This document shows positions 30,239 to 33,017 of a stretch of 33,017 bases of DNA, in pieces. The position numbers and the translations under genes were made by a program. The number at the start of each line of letters is the position of its first letter. Positions within the stretch are counted from its first letter, which is position 1. This DNA comes from an uncultured Actinomycetes bacterium (GTDB lineage: Bacteria > Actinomycetota > Actinomycetes > S36-B12). The notes under the pieces were generated by a model. The model was given only the letters and a program-made list of their open reading frames with translations, did not search any database and was not told the origin of the DNA. The stretch lies in contig CAJXUJ010000003.1 in assembly GCA_913061025.1 (NCBI GenBank), forward strand, positions 1 through 33,017, written 5' to 3'.

Positions 30239-31767
30239 ACTACACGCCTCCTGCCCTCGACTATGCGGCGCTAGCGCCGATGATCGTCATCTTCGCGGCG
30301 GCGATTATCTCGGTTCTGGTTGAAGCCTTCACCCCGCGAGGAGTGCGGCGCTACCTGCAGCTGCTCATCGTCTTTGGTGCATTGATCGCGTCGGGCGTGC
30401 TCATCGTGCTCAATGCGGGCACCCGCACTGTCACCGCTGGTCAAGCCGTCGTGATCGACGGTCCCGCGCTTGTTCTGCAGGGTGCCATCGTGATCCTCGC
30501 GATCCTCGGCGCCGCTCTGATGGCCGAACGTTCGATCGATTCCGTCGGAGATGCCTTCGCCTCGCGGGTTTCCTCACTCCCCGGCTCGGAGGAAGAGAAG
30601 CAGTTCACGCAGCGTGGCTACCTCCAGACGGAGATTTGGCCACTGACGCTCTTCGCCGTCCTGGGCATGATGCTGTTCGTCTCGGCGAACGATCTGCTGC
30701 TGATGTTCGTGGCCCTGGAGGTCATGTCCCTGCCGCTGTATCTGATGACCGGCATGGCGCGTCGTCGTCGTCTGCTCAGTCAAGAAGCCGCACTGAAGTA
30801 CTTCCTCCTCGGCGCGTTCTCCTCGGCCTTCTTCCTCTACGGCGCGGCCCTGGTCTACGGCTACTCCGGATCGATCACATTCCCCGAGATCGCCCAGACG
30901 ATCACCAGCAAGCCCGGTGAATCCCTCGTCCTGATGATCGGCCTCGGGATGATCCTCATTGGCCTGCTGTTCAAGGTTGGTGCGGTGCCGTTCCACCAGT
31001 GGGTTCCCGACGTCTACCAGGGTGCACCCACGCCGGTCACCGGCTTCATGGCGGCAACGGTCAAGATCGCTGCTTTCGGAGCCCTGCTCCGACTGCTCTA
31101 CGTGGCATTCGGTGGCGTTCGATGGGACTGGGAGCCGATTATCTGGATCGTCGCGATCCTCACCATGCTCATCGGTTCGATCGTGGCCGTCGTCCAGACC
31201 GACATCAAGCGCATGCTCGCTTACTCCTCGGTCGCGCAGGCCGGTTTCATCCTCATAGGTGTTGCGGCTGCTTCCCCCGCCGGTATCGCGAGCACGATGT
31301 TCTATCTCATCGCCTACGGCTTCACCACGATCGGTGCATTCGCCATCATCGCAATGATCCGTGATGCCAACGGTGAAGCCACCAACCTCGCCTCCTGGGC
31401 CGGCATCGGTCGAAAGTCGCCGATCGTCGCCTCGGCGTTCGCGATCTTCATGCTCGGCCTTGCCGGCATTCCGCTGACGTCGGGCTTCGTGGGCAAGTTC
31501 GCGGTGTTCGCCGCAGCCATCGAGGCGGGCATGGTGTGGCTGGTCATCGTCGGCGTCGTCGCCAGCCTGATCGCCGCGTTCTTCTACGTGCGGGTGATCG
31601 TCGTGATGTTCTTCGCCCAGCCAACCGAGCAGACCGCCTCGGTGGCTATCCCATCGGCCTTCACCACGGTGGCTCTTGCCGCCGGGGTGGCGGTGACCGT
31701 GATCCTGGGTGTGGTTCCCCAGCCCGTCCTCGATCTGGTCACGAATGCCGATGTCTTCATCCGGTAG
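30235..31767 (+). CDS. nuoN: NADH-quinone oxidoreductase subunit N
   Basis: LEVMSLPLYLMTGMARRRRLLSQEAALKYFLLGAFSSAFFLYG; VGAVPFHQWVPDVYQGAPTPVTGFMAATVKIAAF; IKRMLAYSSVAQAGFILIG. Confidence 0.97.
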   Translation: MNYTPPALDYAALAPMIVIFAAAIISVLVEAFTPRGVRRYLQLLIVFGALIASGVLIVLNAGTRTVTAGQAVVIDGPALVLQGAIVILAILGAALMAERSIDSVGDAFASRVSSLPGSEEEKQFTQRGYLQTEIWPLTLFAVLGMMLFVSANDLLLMFVALEVMSLPLYLMTGMARRRRLLSQEAALKYFLLGAFSSAFFLYGAALVYGYSGSITFPEIAQTITSKPGESLVLMIGLGMILIGLLFKVGAVPFHQWVPDVYQGAPTPVTGFMAATVKIAAFGALLRLLYVAFGGVRWDWEPIIWIVAILTMLIGSIVAVVQTDIKRMLAYSSVAQAGFILIGVAAASPAGIASTMFYLIAYGFTTIGAFAIIAMIRDANGEATNLASWAGIGRKSPIVASAFAIFMLGLAGIPLTSGFVGKFAVFAAAIEAGMVWLVIVGVVASLIAAFFYVRVIVVMFFAQPTEQTASVAIPSAFTTVALAAGVAVTVILGVVPQPVLDLVTNADVFIR

Positions 31768-31773
31768 TACCGT
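31768..31773 (+). promoter_or_regulatory. Putative leaderless-type -10 (TACCGT) for the polyprenyl synthase gene
   Basis: TACCGT immediately follows the nuoN stop; 6 nt (CGAGCC) precede ATG 31780. Confidence 0.45.
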
Positions 31774-31779
31774 CGAGCC

Positions 31780-32778
31780 ATGACCGAGAGCCCGCTAGGC
31801 GAACTGTCGGTCGACCCTGCCTTCGACGCATCGCTTGCGGCCTCCCTCGAGGAGGTCGAGATCGCCCTGCGAAGTGCGGTCGTGAGCGACTACCCCTTCG
31901 TCACGGAGACGTCCCGCCACCTGGTCGATGCGGGCGGCAAGCGCTTCCGGCCGCTCCTGACGGTTCTTGCGTCGCACTTTGGTCCCAACCCCGCGAACGA
32001 CGACGTCATCAGGTCGGCTGTCGTCGTTGAACTGACCCACCTCGCAACGCTCTACCACGACGACGTCATGGACGAGGCGCAGTTGCGGCGGGGGGCTCCC
32101 TCGGCGAATGCGCGGTGGGACAACTCGGTGGCGATCCTTACGGGAGATTTCCTCTTCGCTCGGGCGTCGGACATCCTGGCCGACCTTGGCCCGGAAGCGG
32201 TCCGCATTCAGGCCCAAACCTTTGAGCGTCTGTGCACCGGTCAGATCCGCGAGAGCGTCGGTCCGGACGACGGCATCGACCCGGTGAAGCATCACCTTCA
32301 GGTTCTCGCGGATAAGACCGGATCATTGATCGCCACGGCCGGTCGCTTCGGGACCATGATGGCCGGCGCCGATGAGGCGACCATCGACACCATGAGCCGC
32401 TTTGGCGAAGCCATTGGCGTGGCTTTCCAGCTGGCCGATGACATCGTGGACATCACCTCGGATGCGACCCAATCCGGCAAGCTCCCGGGCACCGACCTCA
32501 GGGAAGGTGTGCCAACGCTAACGACCCTCATCGCGCGGGGAAGCGGAGCCGAGGAGGACGCAGACCTCGTCGAATTCCTTGGCGGCCCTATCCCGGACGA
32601 TGCCGAACACGAACGAGCCTTGGCTCTGCTGCGGGCCCACCCGGCTCTGGAGTCGGCCCGCGAAGAGGCCCGTCGATGGGCAAGCGACGCACGCCGGACT
32701 CTGGAGCCGCTTCCGGAGGGGCCTGCCAAGCATGCGCTCGAAGCGCTGTGTGATTACGTCGTCAACCGCACGGGCTGA
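31780..32778 (+). CDS. Polyprenyl diphosphate synthase (trans-isoprenyl, probable menaquinone side-chain enzyme)
   Basis: DAGGKRFRPLLTVLASHFG; LATLYHDDVMDEAQLRRGAPSANARW (first Asp-rich motif); GVAFQLADDIVDI (second); LPGTDLREGVPTL. Confidence 0.93.
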   Translation: MTESPLGELSVDPAFDASLAASLEEVEIALRSAVVSDYPFVTETSRHLVDAGGKRFRPLLTVLASHFGPNPANDDVIRSAVVVELTHLATLYHDDVMDEAQLRRGAPSANARWDNSVAILTGDFLFARASDILADLGPEAVRIQAQTFERLCTGQIRESVGPDDGIDPVKHHLQVLADKTGSLIATAGRFGTMMAGADEATIDTMSRFGEAIGVAFQLADDIVDITSDATQSGKLPGTDLREGVPTLTTLIARGSGAEEDADLVEFLGGPIPDDAEHERALALLRAHPALESAREEARRWASDARRTLEPLPEGPAKHALEALCDYVVNRTG

Positions 32779-32787
32779 GGCAGCGAA

Positions 32788-33017
32788 CTAGGTCGGCTCG
32801 CTGACCTCGAGTTCCTCGAGCAGCTGGGCCTTTCGGTCACGCTGCCGCCCCCGAGCGTTCCGGTACGCGTCAGTCGAGAACACCACAAGGGCCGACCAAA
32901 CAAAGAGGAATCCAAGCCAGCGGCTTCCCGGCATTGCTTCACCGAAGAGGAAGACTCCGATAGAGAACTGGAGGATTGGTGTGATGTATTGAAGGACTCC
33001 GAGGGTGGAGAGCGGGA
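32788..33017 (-). CDS. RarD/EamA-like transporter, C-terminal fragment running off the window
   Basis: No ORF listed because the start is outside the window. Manual - strand translation: ...RLSTLGVLQYITPILQFSIGVFLFGEAMPGSRWLGFLFVWSALVVFSTDAYRNARGRQRDRKAQLLEELEVSEPT*, RarD-like. Confidence 0.8.
   Translation of the reverse strand, partial: PLSTLGVLQYITPILQFSIGVFLFGEAMPGSRWLGFLFVWSALVVFSTDAYRNARGRQRDRKAQLLEELEVSEPT

Noticed and set aside
32781-32803. CAGCGA-N11-TCGCTG inverted repeat between the polyprenyl synthase and RarD-like genes as a terminator
   Set aside because: Only a 6-bp stem with a long loop and no T-tract; too weak to call.
1-33017. Mobile elements, CRISPR arrays, tRNA/rRNA genes, defence systems
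   Set aside because: No transposase, integrase or Cas motifs, spaced repeat arrays or recognisable tRNA patterns seen; gene order looks like conserved core genome.

Overview
High-GC window that reads as an actinobacterial core-genome block, identified by protein motif and conserved gene order only (no database search was run). In order it contains: a 5'-truncated hemD-type uroporphyrinogen-III synthase fused to a degenerate SUMT-like domain; a histidine phosphatase; a System II cytochrome c maturation cluster (tlpA/resA, ccdA, resB, ccsA); a PLDc_N-like membrane protein; a DUF4229-like protein; a menaquinone block (menA and menE on -, menB-menC-menD on +, menF on -, menG/ubiE on +); a complete 14-gene nuoA-N complex I operon; a polyprenyl diphosphate synthase; and a RarD/EamA-like transporter fragment on - at the right edge. 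No tRNA, rRNA, CRISPR array or mobile element was seen. Most of the window is ordinary. The least ordinary items are: (1) a 571-aa protein between menD and menF that appears to combine a TetR-like N-terminus, an ACT-like middle and a GNAT C-terminus; (2) a nuo-operon leader with a sigma70-like promoter, a perfect 7-4-7 inverted repeat next to the predicted start site and a short uORF ending on the nuoA ribosome-binding site; (3) a recurrent TANNNT-N6/7-start-codon arrangement at six genes, including both sides of the 37-bp menE/menB divergent gap, suggesting leaderless promoters; (4) a 162-bp convergent coding overlap between DUF4229 and menA. I do not see strong evidence for a wholly new multi-gene system.
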